Source: Blasia pusilla
Lineage: Eukaryota; Marchantiophyta; Marchantiopsida; Blasiales
Reading direction: 5' to 3'
Length of the DNA: 64,000 nucleotides
NCBI GenBank assembly: GCA_050084515.1
Contig: CM114275.1
Location: 26,164,001-26,228,000, forward strand
Shown here piece by piece: positions 31,435 to 44,030 of the stretch. The notes beneath the pieces were generated by a model that had not been told where the DNA came from, ran no database searches, and saw only the letters and a program-made list of their open reading frames with translations. The position numbers were made by a program, and so were the translations under genes. Position 1 is the stretch's first letter. Every line of letters starts with the position of its first letter.

Positions 31435-32847
31435 TAGGAAGGAGCGCTCGCAAAAACGAAGGAGCACTCTCCCAATAAGGACATAGATTTCTTTTTAAAT
31501 AAACACCTTCCACCCTTTCATTTAGAGGAGTAAAATCAAAACCTAATAATCGTTAAGTTGGTTTTTGACAAGTCACAATGGGGAAATATCAAATTTTCTA
31601 ATAAAAATGATTAAAAAATCATTTTAAGTTTTGGACAACATGATTATTGGTTTTGTGCATCGCACGGATTGTACATTGGTAATTTTCTATGCAATTTCCC
31701 ATGAATGGATAGTTATCTTATAGATATAACTATTATAGCTTCACCACTAGCAACTATTATGATACTAGTATACGCCCTAAACCCTATAATGGGTGTGGTA
31801 TGCACGGGTGAAAGGCATCTCGTTTGTGACTTTAAGTTCAGATGCTCTCTTAAGTTAATTTAGCTCTTTGTTACACGTGTCATCACATGAGGAGGCCAAA
31901 AGGTACACGTGTCATCACCATAGGAAGGGGTCCTTAAACCCCATCCTCTTTTAACTATATAGATGTTATTCTAAATGTTTTTAATTAAAATATAGGAGTT
32001 ATTTTGAGCTTGGGCATATATCAACAATCTTTATAAACCAAAATATTCAACCCAACTAATTCTTTTGCTCGTAAGGTGTAAGGTTGGAGTCTCTTTGCAA
32101 ATCTAGCAAAGAGGAGTAGAAGATCCACTCTATGATTAAATATTGTAGTAAGTTGGGATTTGAAGAAACAACCAAGTATTGCCTTCTCGTCAAGAAAAGC
32201 TAAATAAAGTTGAGCAGCCTCGGAAAAATGCAAGTCCCTACCCATTTAGACCCAACTCCTCAAAAATCTTGTGTGATATAGTGTCACGGACCTCATAACC
32301 AAACGTGGGCCAACTCAAAACATCAAAACTCTATTAGGCTTACATCATCATGGAAATGCATCAAAGCCTCATAAGCAAGGCATGAGTTGCAAATGCAAGA
32401 CATGAGCCTAATTAGGCATCTCAAATGATAAGAGTTGTGTCATAGAAGAGTACGACCAAACACAAGCTAGACAGAACTTGTGAAGAACTAAAGTCCCAAG
32501 AAAGTTTAACTCCAAGCTCAGAATCTGATTGAGTGTTTAGTGGATCTCCGCATTTAAGGTAATGGTAGCTAGACTAAAGATGCATTAATGTGGCATTAGA
32601 AAGCTTATGATAAGCCGAATCCAATGAATCAAAGATCTTAAAAAAATCATAACTCCTAGAACAAGTCCATAAACTATTGAAATGATCATTTGGATTAAGG
32701 ACAATAAGTACTGGCCCTAAGAGGATACTTTGGAAGAAGGGTGGGAGAGGATAGAGATCAATAATTTCTAGAGTTACATTTTAGGGGAAGAATCTACAAG
32801 GAATTTTGGAGCCTAAACCCCACCTTGGAAACCATGAGGGTTGAACC
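31435..32847. other. AT-rich intergenic stretch
   Basis: No gene was recognised. Two ACACGTGTCATCAC boxes (31873-31886 and 31904-31917) each contain a CACGTG core, as in G-box or ABRE sites, but no gene start is nearby. A CGCACGG/GTGCATCG word near 31656-31672 resembles plant transposon ends. Confidence 0.45.
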
Positions 32848-32851
32848 AAGG
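32848..32851. repeat. Target-site duplication of the solo repeat (AAGG), left copy
   Basis: It matches 33460-33463 on the other side of the solo element. Its length of four agrees with element B. Confidence 0.7.
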
Positions 32852-33459
32852 TGTTGTGCGTATACACATCACTACATACTCCACATCGATGGTCACATCT
32901 ACACTCTACACAACACCTATCTTCCCAACACACGGGTCGATCCACTCATAAACGAAATACACTCACACCTAAATATCCACACCACACAACAAAATCAGAG
33001 TAAAAATGGCTCATCCGGCCAAAAACTCCACTCTTGAATCTACATGAGCATACCAAGCCATATCCACCCTTTCCTATGAGGGAATCCGGACACTAGCACC
33101 CTAGTTCCTATATACACGAGCAAGAGAGGTGCTCCTAAGGCCCAACATGAAAAATATGGCTTGAGAAAGCCATCTCTCCCTCTCTTATAGCCTTGGGAAG
33201 AGCCAAAAGGCTCTTCCCCCCAAAATAGCCATCCCAACGGTAACCTACGTGCATACTAGATGACCGTTGACTCGATCAACAGGTCACCTGGTTAACAAAG
33301 ATAAAAATGGGGAGATTGTCAGAGACAAATTTTCGACGCAGGAGGCCTGTCGCCAACCTCATCTGACATCTCAAGATAAAGTTACATCTGAACAACCCGT
33401 TGACCCTCTATGTCGTCGATGTGGTAGAACTCTACCTATTGGCTGACTAAGATGTGATA
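32852..33459 (-). mobile_element. Solo terminal repeat (Y+X) of the element A-E family
   Basis: Read on the minus strand it begins TATCACATC and runs through the whole Y module, including a TATAAG box and the GAGATGGCTT/AAGCCAT hairpin. It passes directly into X (GTTGTGTGGTGTGG) and ends GCGCACAACA. Four-base duplications AAGG flank it at 32848-32851 and 33460-33463. It has no internal coding sequence. This is the form expected when the 5' Y recombines with the inner 3' Y of a Y-ORFs-X-Y-X element. Confidence 0.85.
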
Positions 33460-33463
33460 AAGG
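33460..33463. repeat. Target-site duplication of the solo repeat (AAGG), right copy
   Basis: It is the partner of 32848-32851. The two define the element ends to the base. Confidence 0.7.
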
Positions 33464-33774
33464 GCACAAGATGGACTACGAGTTTGGAGTTGGAATTCTT
33501 TCCTACATCTTGAAGGGCTAGCATATCACTAACATTAGAAGAAATTCTTGGTTTTACAATTTGGTTTTATGACTCATATGAATGACACATCATCATCCAT
33601 GACAAAAAAAAATGACTAGTTACTTGTGGAGAGACAAAAGCCAAGCCATACCTTCCAAATGGTTGGGATGACTAGTATGGTTTGTTGTCATGGCACAAAA
33701 AATTGAGTCATATAATCATGATTTCCATGTCATGTAGATGATGTGGGAAGCGATTCGATCACATGGACTAAATG

Positions 33775-34110
33775 ATAAAATATTCCCGCCCATCTATCAA
33801 CCCTATCCTTCATCCATCTATCCATCCCCACATCCATTATCTCCATCTATCCCTTAATCCTTCATCCAAAGCTCTCTCACTTTTCCTTCGTCCACACCCT
33901 ATCCATTATTGCCATCTGTCCGTCCATCAACTCCAACAATATATACGTACTACCCTCTATTCCTCTATCAAATCCATCTAACATCTGCACTCCATCCATC
34001 AAGTTCATTCATCCATCCATAAACTTTGTATGTCCATCCATCTATGAATTGCAATTGACCACGCTTCATCACTAACCCCATCCATCTATCCATCAAAATA
34101 TATGTTGGGC
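33775..34110 (+). repeat. Degenerate CCAT/CTAT tetranucleotide tract
   Basis: Repeated CATCCATC, CTATCCATC and CATCTATC words fill the stretch. It is imperfect and has no coding sense. It looks like an old microsatellite. Confidence 0.7.
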
Positions 34111-36103
34111 AAGATTCAAATATGCACCACTAGACCCAAAGTGGAGCCATATATTATTGGATTCCCTAAATTTGAAAATTCAACCAATGATTAAAAAAGG
34201 TAATCATTGCAAGTAATTTTTTTGCAAATCCATCTTCTATTAATTGAGCAAAATAAATCCAATTATAAGAGTGTTAGTGAATATTTTCTGTTTTTAAATT
34301 TTATCAGTAAAATTTTAAATAAATTAAGATTGAAATGAATAAAAATTTTGGATTTTCCTAAAGCAAATAGAATACCATGGCCAATGAAAACCAAGAATTT
34401 CTAGTTTTTAATTAGAGAAGTTATAATAATATCTCAACCGTTAAAAATAATCCAAACAAGTTTCTTTATAGAATAGAAAAGTTTGAAATTTATTTTTTTA
34501 TGACCCTAAACTTTGGAGGAGTGGAGGAAAACTAAGTTGTAAACTCTTCAACAGTTTATATACATATATATATATAAAATAAAATCTAAAAATTTTATGG
34601 ATAAAAAAAATTGGGAGATAAGAAAGAAATTTACTTATGAATGTTTTAATGATTACTCTCACTTAGTCAAGTATGACTATGCCAACCAAATAATTGGTAA
34701 GTTATGACTACAAGATGACTAAGACATGTTTGTTACTATTTGTGTCATAACATTATGACTAAAACATGTTCCTATAATAATTAAAATTTGATTAAACCAA
34801 TATCATGTTTTTTGCAATAGTCACTAATTTCCCAATAAAAAAATCATATTTTTTCTAGTGATACTACACTAACAATAATTTATGAGTGCAAAGAGACATA
34901 GTTTAGTCACAATCTACATTATTATTGGAGAGTTCCAAAAACACCTCTTTGCTTGACATTCGGCATCTGGGCAGCAAGAAAAAGATTTTGTGTGCAACAT
35001 GATTAGTCCCTTCACTCTTGTGCATGGCACAAGCTACCCATTAGCGAGCCCACTAGTATAGTATTAAAGCAAATGCAACATGATCGCAAGTTTATGGTTG
35101 GATCAGAGTCCAACACAATTCTATATTTTACCCAAACTTTGCAACTTCATTGCGGCTTAGAAGCACCTTTTTATTACACTTGAAACTCAATCGCAAGTAC
35201 TCACACAATAATCGCAATATAGTCTCAAGTTCTCAACACAGTCACAACAACTTGCATGTGGTTAAGGTATGGCTAATACTTATAAATGAGCCACAATATT
35301 TATAATCCTTGTTTTTTTAAATTGAAAGGATTTTTTTTTCAATTTCCAAATTTTCATTGCATTCATTTACATTCACATTTTGACACATGCAATGCTTGTC
35401 CAAATTAATTTATATGAAGATGGATTTATAGAAAGAACTTGTGAGTAGAGCTAATCCTATCTATGTTGGGGACATACATCTACCGTTCCACACAAATGGG
35501 CCTTTATTGGACTTCTAGGAGTCCAACACTTGAAGAAATGCTTTTGGGTATCGTAGAAGCACACCACTCGCCACAAATAGTACCCCAACTACTTGACCTA
35601 TGAATCCTACTACTGAAATTTGTGCGGTGCCTTCAACGAATCAGCCCACTTGATCCACTAGGTTCACTTCTTGAGGACGACCTCCTACTATGCCAAAACG
35701 TAGCTAGTTGTGCCATAGGACACCTCTTATGCTCATTAGCACTGTACTCCTTCTCCTCCTCCTTGGTTTAGAAGGTATCATGCTGATCCAAATGGTTGGA
35801 TTCCACTATCGGATCTGATCCAAGAGACGTGGACACTTGTTCACTTGGATAAGGCATGTCATGCGACACATTAGGTCCCACTAAGTGTCAGGAGTATTAA
35901 AAACTTGAAAATAATCTAAACATTAGACCAAAACATAAATATTTTGGTGTTTTGGTGTTAGTATCTTACCATGGATATTTGCTATAACAATCATGGCATA
36001 GTCGGCGAAGACGTCATCTCGAGTCTTCCGATCCTACCACAAATCATCCATGATTTGGGGAATCGGTTTTTCCCCATACTTCTTGATCTGCAAAAAAACA
36101 TCC
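34111..36103. other. AT-rich intergenic stretch with a Helitron-like 3' end
   Basis: No gene was recognised. At 35018-35034 CTTGTGC-ATG-GCACAAG forms a perfect stem, and CTAGT follows at 35054-35058. A related hairpin-CTAGT arrangement is found twice near 44.2-44.45 kb. This resembles the 3' end of Helitrons (hairpin, then CTRR before T). A TA-rich patch is at 34557-34580. Confidence 0.4.
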
Positions 36104-36146
36104 ACATAATTAGTTAAACCTATTACATAGGTTTAACTAATTATGT
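36104..36146. repeat. Perfect 20-bp inverted repeat with 3-base spacer
   Basis: The arm 36104-36123 is the exact reverse complement of 36127-36146. It is AT-rich and near-palindromic. It lies just left of a G10 run at 36199-36208. Its function is unknown. Confidence 0.75.
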
Positions 36147-39100
36147 CTAGAACCTCGGACGAAAAAGGAAAAAAAGAAGGATAAAAGAAGTGTGTATGGG
36201 GGGGGGGGAATGTGTGTTGGCGGGGGCTTAAGTACGCTATTTTAGGTTTGCAATTCCATTTGTAACTATGTTGCGCATGTGACTCCTTTGTGGCTCCCTT
36301 GAGGCTTCTTTGTGATTTTCTTACGATTGATTAGTGCCTTTGCATTTGGAATGTCATGTGAGTACATTGCAAGTATGGTGTGGGTATCTGAAGCCACAAG
36401 GGAGTCACAACTACTATTTTTGTGACTAACGAAAGATGCACTTGTTTGCGATTGTAAGGAGTCACTCAATGGAACCGTTACAAGTGTGGGTACTTGCAAG
36501 GAAGTCAAAAAAGTCTTATTTTCAGCTTTTGAAAGCTACAACATAGTTGCAACATGGACCCCCAAATTGGATATTTTGAGGTTGAGTAGTGCCTGATTGA
36601 TAGAGGTTGCACTATACTCACACGATAGCAAAAATTTGCATCAATCCACCCTATTTTAGCCCTTGTCACACACAATCCGATGTCCCTTCTGCCCATCATT
36701 TTCTCTTCCTACAAGATGTTCCTTGATATGAGACGTGATGCCATCACCAAAGAGGATGCGCGCCCCCAGTATTATCCCCTAAGTATCAGAGAATCCTTGA
36801 CCAAGACCAAGCAAGATAGGCCAAGAAATTACATGATTATCATGAATCAGCTTGAGTCCAGGTTGCAGACAAGTCTCGTAGGCTTGCGCAAGTGCGTTGC
36901 ATTGGCAAGTCCTCTTAGAGGAATGAAATGTGAGCATGTACCCAATGTTACATGCAAAAGTGGATGTGTGTTCAAAAGACTCTAACCCATGTCATGGCAT
37001 ATGGCATATGGTTGATGTGACCCAGGTCATTTCAGTCCCACTCAAATAATAATTCTCATATAAGAATTTATTTTTGTGGTTTTAACTTTTTGCAATTTAT
37101 TGGCACAAGGTTGAGTATATGCCTATATGCAGGTGCATACACATGACCTTCCTAGTACTTATGCACGGTCATATGAGGATGTAATGCAAATATAGCCTCC
37201 TACACATCCCTCACTAGCGTTGTAACCCTTCACGAGGACGTGGGTGCCTTGTCGACATGGATCCGTAGATCCGGATTTGACAAGTCGTTCGATAGAGTAT
37301 TTCATTGAGTGCAATGCAACCTTATGGGGATGGCCATCTTCTATCCGTGTTGGCATGCGAGTAGAGGTAAATGGTAGGAGATACGCATTGAAAGAGTATA
37401 CTTTTGATCCAAGGACCAGTCTTGGGGTGTTTGTGCTAGATAAGATACTAATTGTTGATGGATGTGACATGGATGACTACCCATCATGTTCCCGTATGTT
37501 GGTCCCATATACTCACATACTATATGGAGGGAGCGTGTTCATACAACTCCTTCATTCTCAAAGTATCTCTTGTCCCCCCACACACTATTATTATGTTCAA
37601 CTCCCACCATTGACAATATAGAGACAGTGATCCCTTAGGTAACCTTGTGGATCACGGTGATATAGCTAGATACATTCAATCATCTTATCTATGTAACAAT
37701 ATGGGGACGGCATGTGGGAGTACATATGTCGTGGGCCAACATGGGCATTTTGGTTAGCGATGGGATGAGGATTTTTCCATTTCCACATATTATCACAACC
37801 GAAACCATAGACATAGGAAAGGAGATCTTTTTCAAGTTATGAATGGGGAAGACCAAGATGAAATACATTTGTAAACTTTGGATCTGAATGTAAATTAAAG
37901 CACACTTTTTGCTTCATGTATGTTTGTATAAACCTGAGTATCAATTGACTCATTGGGTTTTTGAATCGCTTACAACAAAACATTTTCCAATTTGGCTACA
38001 ATCTCTTTACAAAGGCTTCTATTGTCTTGGAGAGATCGTGAGTTGGAGCATATATTCATGGTGGTGGATACCCATTTTTTTTTCCTTTGAGGATGATTTC
38101 ACAATCGAATTACAGCTTGGTGACTCTCTTGTGTCGAAATGGAGTCACAATATGGCAAGCCACAAGGACTTGGGAGAATACACCATTAATGATGATCTTG
38201 AGACAAATAACGAACAACCACATGACTAAGAGTGTCCACATACATGATGTCCTTGATGACTTCCTCAATGATGACAATGGCCACATGGAGGAATTCATCC
38301 ATGACTAATTGTCCAACTAGGATTCTAACATGCCAAGAGACCATTTTGACGAGGAAGTGCGAGTCTTGTTATATATCGGTGCTAGGACATCTTGCATCAG
38401 AATTATCTTGCTCCTTGAACTTATAGGAGCAATTTTTTGTATCAAAAGTGTTTATGGACTCATTATTTTGCCTATTATTAATTGTGTTTCCCGATACCTA
38501 TGACAAGTATGGATGTCTCAAGCATTCAATTACGCCATTCAACTCGACAATAAATAATATCTTCAAGAAATTATCAAATTCTAGGACAAACTTACTAACC
38601 TTACTGTGGCTAACAGAAACTATCCAAAAATTTTCCACAATATTTTGAGTTACATTGTGAAAAATAGCAAGCTTTGTTCCAAAATTTCATTAATCAAACT
38701 CTTGTAAAGGGGCTTGGTGCTAGAGTACACATTGTGATATATTAGACTCTCAATAGATTACGATGCGTACTCCATCACCAAGGGACAAATTCATGACTTT
38801 TGGATTGAAGACTAGATTGATTAGAGACAAGTTTATGGCGTTTACAAAGAAGTAATCAACATGTAGAATGATTGGTAAGATACAAAATGCATCACTTGGC
38901 ATCAAACTTTGAGGTGATCAATACATACATTGACTACTTTGCACAACTTATTAAAGGTTGATTGAAGTGGTAGTCATGTGTAGATCCTACAACACATCCG
39001 GTTAGGGCTAGTCTCATCCTACGGAAGCGGTCCACCAATATCTATGTAGCTTAGATCTTCTTAAGTGAACGATGTGTTTCCGAGAGACACCTAACAACTA

Positions 39101-40977
39101 TGTAGCAAACACAACACTATTTGACATGGATACAAACCTTATGGCTTCCAATTGATGTTTAGTTGAGAAATCCTTAGAATGAAGTGACTCTAATATTAAG
39201 ATACACTGCTAGGGATGAGAGATACCCTATCATTTTTTGGAGTTTTTTTTTTTGCGTTTGCGAATCCACTTTGTGCGCGCCATTTGCGAGCCCAATGCGA
39301 GTCGAGTCGAGTTTGGAAATTTTTTGGATTATTTGTGAGTGTGTTATGTTAATTGCAAGTACTAGATATCGCTTGTAACTTGCGACTTCCAAAAAAACAC
39401 AACTGAATCGCAAAACTTTCACCTTGCAGACGATCCATAAAAGCATTTGCAAACCATGAAACTTTGACGATAAATTCCCCTTTCGCCTCCAAACTACTCC
39501 ATTTTCTCTTTTCATCCCAACTTTCCAAGAATCCTCTCCCCACTTTCCAACTGGTTTCTATCCATAACGACCTAATTTCCTCACGAAAGTATGAATTAAC
39601 ATTCGAGTCAAACCAAGTAACAAGAATGTGACCAATATTGTGGATATTTTTTAGCTTTTCATAATGCTAATGCTGGCGTGAGACTTTTTCGTGAGAATCA
39701 CTTGGGATATCCTTGAAGTTTATCATTACGGATATGTGTCAGTGACATTGCATACTCATGATTTCGCTACGTCTGCCCAAATTGAACGAATTGAAAGCCA
39801 TCCCTTCGGATGCCCTTGAATCCCACCTACGGAACCGAGATCTACGCTTCTTAGTAGCAACAGAATGTGGTTTACTTGTCGTGCGTAACTTGGGAACCAA
39901 TGTTTCTTCAAGGTCTACGTCGAATCGCTGATTCTGGCCCAAGTACGCCGAGCGTATGCATGAGATTCATGACACTAATGCTTGAAGCACTTCGGAGTTC
40001 GGTACAGCTGAAGATCGACTATCCGGTGAGAGAGACGTTGAACTCAGGTGACGATGAACAATCGAGATGTTTAGATCGTTAGATTCCAACAATCTGAACA
40101 TAGTTTAATATCTGACCTAATCTTGAATCCAAAGACAACCTTTCCGAATAGAGATCTCTCTTCTGGGCAAAGTTGATGTGTTACACCTTGAAATCGTGTG
40201 ATGCGAGCGTTTCTTCGCCAGTTGCTATTGAACTAAAACAAGGGACAGCTGCAGCGCTTGGAGCCTTCATATCAGCCATATTGTGTACACTTGAAATGAA
40301 CAGATGGTAAGCAGTCTCGTGCCTAGCTGAATAATGAGAATTCAGTTTGATGCTAGCGCCTCTCCCCTGAAAAACTATGGATGATGCGCGAGTAGAGCAT
40401 CCAGAGTATGTCATAGACGTTCCCCCGGGAGAAGACGAGGACTGATAATTCGTGAGGAACGAGACTTTGAGTCTTTCAGGTGAAAATCTTTTGTGCGATG
40501 ATACGAAGCCTCGAATTCGAAGACACGTACTTCAAGCATTAGACTCTGACGTCTAGCTTCCGCTCAACCGCGTGTGATGACCAATCTACGTTGTCAATTG
40601 GCGCCGTTAAGACTCATTTGAACCTTACGTGCTCTGGATCAATTTACGTGCCTGCCATGAGCTAGGACACAGTTTATCCGTTTCTACTCGTATGGCGTTT
40701 GCTCGACTCCTCGCGCTTTTTGGTACCTCCTTCAATAACTCAGGAATGAAGCGTTAGTGCCCCGAATCTATCTACAGGTTGATGATAAGCATTTCATTTA
40801 CCGTGAACTTCTTGAATGCAACCTACAACATTCGAGCTCGAACGCAATTAATTGCCACCAAACCATGGTCCTAGGGCTTTAGGTCACCACATGGCAGAAT
40901 AGTACCCAGGAACATTCGTCCGACCTCCATCGCCTCTGGCTGGAGTGGATGTTGAGATCAAGTGACTGAGTAGTGTT
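36147..40977. other. Intergenic stretch between solo repeat region and F-box gene
   Basis: No gene was recognised. The longest frames (37244-37621 and 37909-38229, plus) begin with non-ATG or non-family sequence, and no domain could be seen in them. They could be remnants of a transposon. The 39.7-40.98 kb part has the more balanced base composition of the F-box gene and probably includes its 3' flank. Confidence 0.4.
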
Positions 40978-42159
40978 TCAGACTACAGCGTCCAGCCGAG
41001 GTTCGAAAGAGATTCCGTCCAGTAATCCATCCTTCATGCGGTGCTCTGGCAATGAGCAACAGGGTAGCCTGCGCCAAATGCGGGTAGAAAATTCGTACAA
41101 CAGAACCAACCTGTCCCGAAGGCCGCCAGTTATGTAAATGAGGACCAGATCACTATATCCAGTACAGCTAAAAGACGCACCATCCCTCAGAAATTCATCG
41201 CACAGCATGCCGGGCATTCGGTCAACCTCCAGCCACTCCAGTTTCGATGTTTGAAGCTCAAGAATGCATATTCGCTTGGTCATTTCGTTTTTCAATAACC
41301 CTCCGACAGTATAAAGACGTCCCTGGCACTCGACAAGCACGTGGTAATCGAAGGAGTGTGGCAAAGGCGCCTGAATTTGGCTCCAAACTCCTCCTCTGAT
41401 GTCATACGCAACTAAGCCATCAAACTGGAAACGCCTCGAGTACAAGAATCCGTTGCAAAGAATGCTATGGTGCCATCGATAAAATCCCACAGGAAGGATG
41501 CAAGTCTTTTTCCAACAGTTGGTTGACGACTCATAGATCTCATAGATCTCACACGTTCCCGCTACGAGCACCTTGTAGGTTTTCGTTTCTTTATCGACAA
41601 CCATGCCTACCGTGTACAATCGAAAGGGAGGGTTGAGCATTGGAGGTAGCTCTCTCCACTTCTTCGTCAACGGATTGCACACCACAAATCTCTTCCACCC
41701 GTCGTCATAACATCCCAGACAAACGAGTCCACCGCCGGCTGCTGCAGGGAAGAAGACCTCATCGCAAGGCAAGGCCGGAAGAGGTATATGATGCCACGTG
41801 TTGAGTGTAGGATTATAGGTAGATCCATCTCTGTAGTCGTCATCGGTGAACATCAGGAACCATGGCTCTTGACTAGGAACCTCCGCGTAAGCTTGCAGGA
41901 AGGTCGAGGAATGAATGAGGCGATTCCAACTCTTGCAAACTGAGCGGAAGCGGAAGAAACTGGCGGTCGGTAAGCGTGCAAGCACTCTTTCAATTAAGTG
42001 CTCGGGTAAAGCGCTCCATAGGACAGGATCCATCTTCGTGTCCTGCCCAGAAGAATAGGCCGATGGAGGTAATCCGTGTTCATAATTCTCAACTCTAGCC
42101 ATCTCCAAAGCTCGTACCTTGGCTCTTGTCATCGTCATTGTGTCCAGGTCTGACCACAT
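40978..42159 (-). CDS. F-box/kelch-type protein (substrate adaptor of SCF ubiquitin ligase)
   Basis: This is a 393-residue frame from ATG at 42157-42159 to TGA at 40978; two more codons upstream start with GTG. Residues about 43-90 hold the F-box (WSALPEHLIERVLARLP, then FFRFRSVCKSWNRLI), which in the family binds SKP1. The rest is a kelch-like beta-propeller region: WFLMFTDDDYRDGSTYNP, LVCLGCYDDGWKRFVVCNPL with WRELPPM, VGGLLKNEMTKRICILEL and a C-terminal WRRLPCCSLPE. It resembles the plant group that includes At5g15710, LCR and UFO; which one is not resolved. A downstream in-frame ATG (MDPVLW) lies just before the F-box and is the more typical family start. It is intronless as read. Target proteins are unknown. 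Confidence 0.88.
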   Translation of the reverse strand: MWSDLDTMTMTRAKVRALEMARVENYEHGLPPSAYSSGQDTKMDPVLWSALPEHLIERVLARLPTASFFRFRSVCKSWNRLIHSSTFLQAYAEVPSQEPWFLMFTDDDYRDGSTYNPTLNTWHHIPLPALPCDEVFFPAAAGGGLVCLGCYDDGWKRFVVCNPLTKKWRELPPMLNPPFRLYTVGMVVDKETKTYKVLVAGTCEIYEIYESSTNCWKKTCILPVGFYRWHHSILCNGFLYSRRFQFDGLVAYDIRGGVWSQIQAPLPHSFDYHVLVECQGRLYTVGGLLKNEMTKRICILELQTSKLEWLEVDRMPGMLCDEFLRDGASFSCTGYSDLVLIYITGGLRDRLVLLYEFSTRIWRRLPCCSLPEHRMKDGLLDGISFEPRLDAVV

Positions 42160-44030
42160 CCACACCTGATAAGTTTCAATTCCCTGACTCGCGTATCGGA
42201 TTTGCCATATTTCGAAAGGTTAAGAAAAACCTATTGCAGTAATTGACTCCATGCTATAATTATTGGTGGCATGATTTCGAATTGTATTCCATTGCTCGTC
42301 GATAGAAGCTTTCGCATACCTTTGCTACAGCGTTCCCAACGATGAAATCGATGTCTTCAACTAAATATGATCATAGAAAAACTCTACCATGATCACAGCC
42401 AACAGATCTGGTATTGATCTTTTCTCCGAAGACATGGCTCCATCGACAATACGTGGCCAGTTCAATTTCATATACAAACCCGATATCTCCTTTCACGGTC
42501 TACTGCTACATCAACAGGTCGTATACACCTGAGCAAATAAAAATCAGGCATCCGCTATCGTCTATGTGTAAACGTCCAGTTCCAGTCTCGAAAATGACAG
42601 GACCAACCGCCTGGGATCATTTGGGGGAAATAATCGGGAGCATCGAGCGGTGTGCACAGTAGAACCACATGAAAATTTCTCCAGGGTAATCATAAATGGA
42701 AAAATTCCCAGAGACAGCCTCCGATTGGGCCTCATACTGCGCTTCAAATCTTATGACCAAGCCGTGAATTGGCAATGTCAAACCAACATCTCCGGGCAAA
42801 AGTGGAACTAAAATTAGATATAGGCAGGACTTGCGAAGTCTTCTTAAAACCGTGGAGTCCACAGGTAGACAACGAAATTAATCTCGGTGATCGACCTGCT
42901 TCCGCCTCACAAACCTTCGCTGAAAGCAAGAAAAGGTGGAGCAGCTTGCGTCGAAGTTCCTTCAGTAAACGCCGATGAAGAGAACGGAAGCGGAAACAGT
43001 TCACGAATAGAGAAAAATCAGGAGGGAACTCGTAGCTTGAAAAGGAATTATAATCCAGCGATCCAGGACTGCAGTTAACGATACCTTGGTCTTTGGCTTC
43101 CTTCCAAGACACCCGATCTGAAACGCAACTTATTTCATGGAGCTCTTCCACGATAGAAACCACAGATAGCCGCGTGCCTCTGCAAAGTGGGGAGGAGTCG
43201 CTTAGAGGGAAACAAAGTGGGTCGAGAAATGCAGACCGAAAGTGGCAGGACTCGTACGAGAAACAACGTGGCATATCACGACTCGTTCAATGTTACCGTG
43301 TGACTGTTCCAGCCTGCACCCACGAAAATCTCTCCGCATTGTGCCGTTTAGCAGAAGCAACAATTATCCTCCGCACTCCCGGGTCTTTTCTGCGCATAGT
43401 TCAACACAAACGTTCGTGATCTTCTCATCAGGCACATCCTTCACGGTTCTTTTTTTCACCGGTTAGGTTTCCAATCTTAGCAGCATGATAGTCTGACGTT
43501 CTCCTGAACTTTCGTCTTCTGTAGACGAGCATTTGAACGACGTCCTTCATAGTCCCGCTGTATATGATCCCTCATACAATCGTGATTTGAAAGGGGGCCA
43601 ATTTGTGCACATTCGCGAGGCAGCGATCAGATTCATCCTTCGCAAAAACCGAGATCACTTCATCCAACTCTCCACCACACGCTACTACAGTAGCATCCGA
43701 CCACCACAACGCCACAATGCTTATTCCATCCCGGATGATGCGAATTCTCCTTTCCCACCAGTCGCGGATCCGCTAACAGTGACATCGCCTCCATCCCACT
43801 CGCCGCTCGGAACTGTCTCAACGTTCAAACACAACTACAAATTTCAGGATCGCAACAATCCCTGCAAGCAAGAAGTAGGTCTCCGTAAAACATCCGGTGC
43901 TGGTGTAGATTGCAGCTGGTTACAAGCGATCGTAACCGGACAGAATTTGCTCGCACACACATCATGAACCGAAACGAAAGCGACTATGCTGTACCCTAGC
44001 TAAGTACCGGGCCGGACGGCGAAGATTGGA
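42160..44030. other. Upstream region of the F-box gene, possible long 5' UTR
   Basis: Base composition is like the gene and unlike the AT-rich flanks. A 176-codon minus-strand frame with ATG at 43272-43274 (stop at 42744) lies upstream, but no family was recognised and it could be an upstream open frame or chance. Several plant F-box genes of this type have long 5' untranslated regions. No transposon sequence was seen here. Confidence 0.4.

Noticed and set aside
31873-31917. Paired ACACGTGTC boxes as a functional stress-response promoter
   Set aside because: The boxes are real but no gene start lies nearby, so no regulatory role can be supported.
37244-38229. Plus-strand frames as a transposase or host gene
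   Set aside because: The first frame starts at GTG, no motif could be matched, and frames break repeatedly. Left as unassigned.
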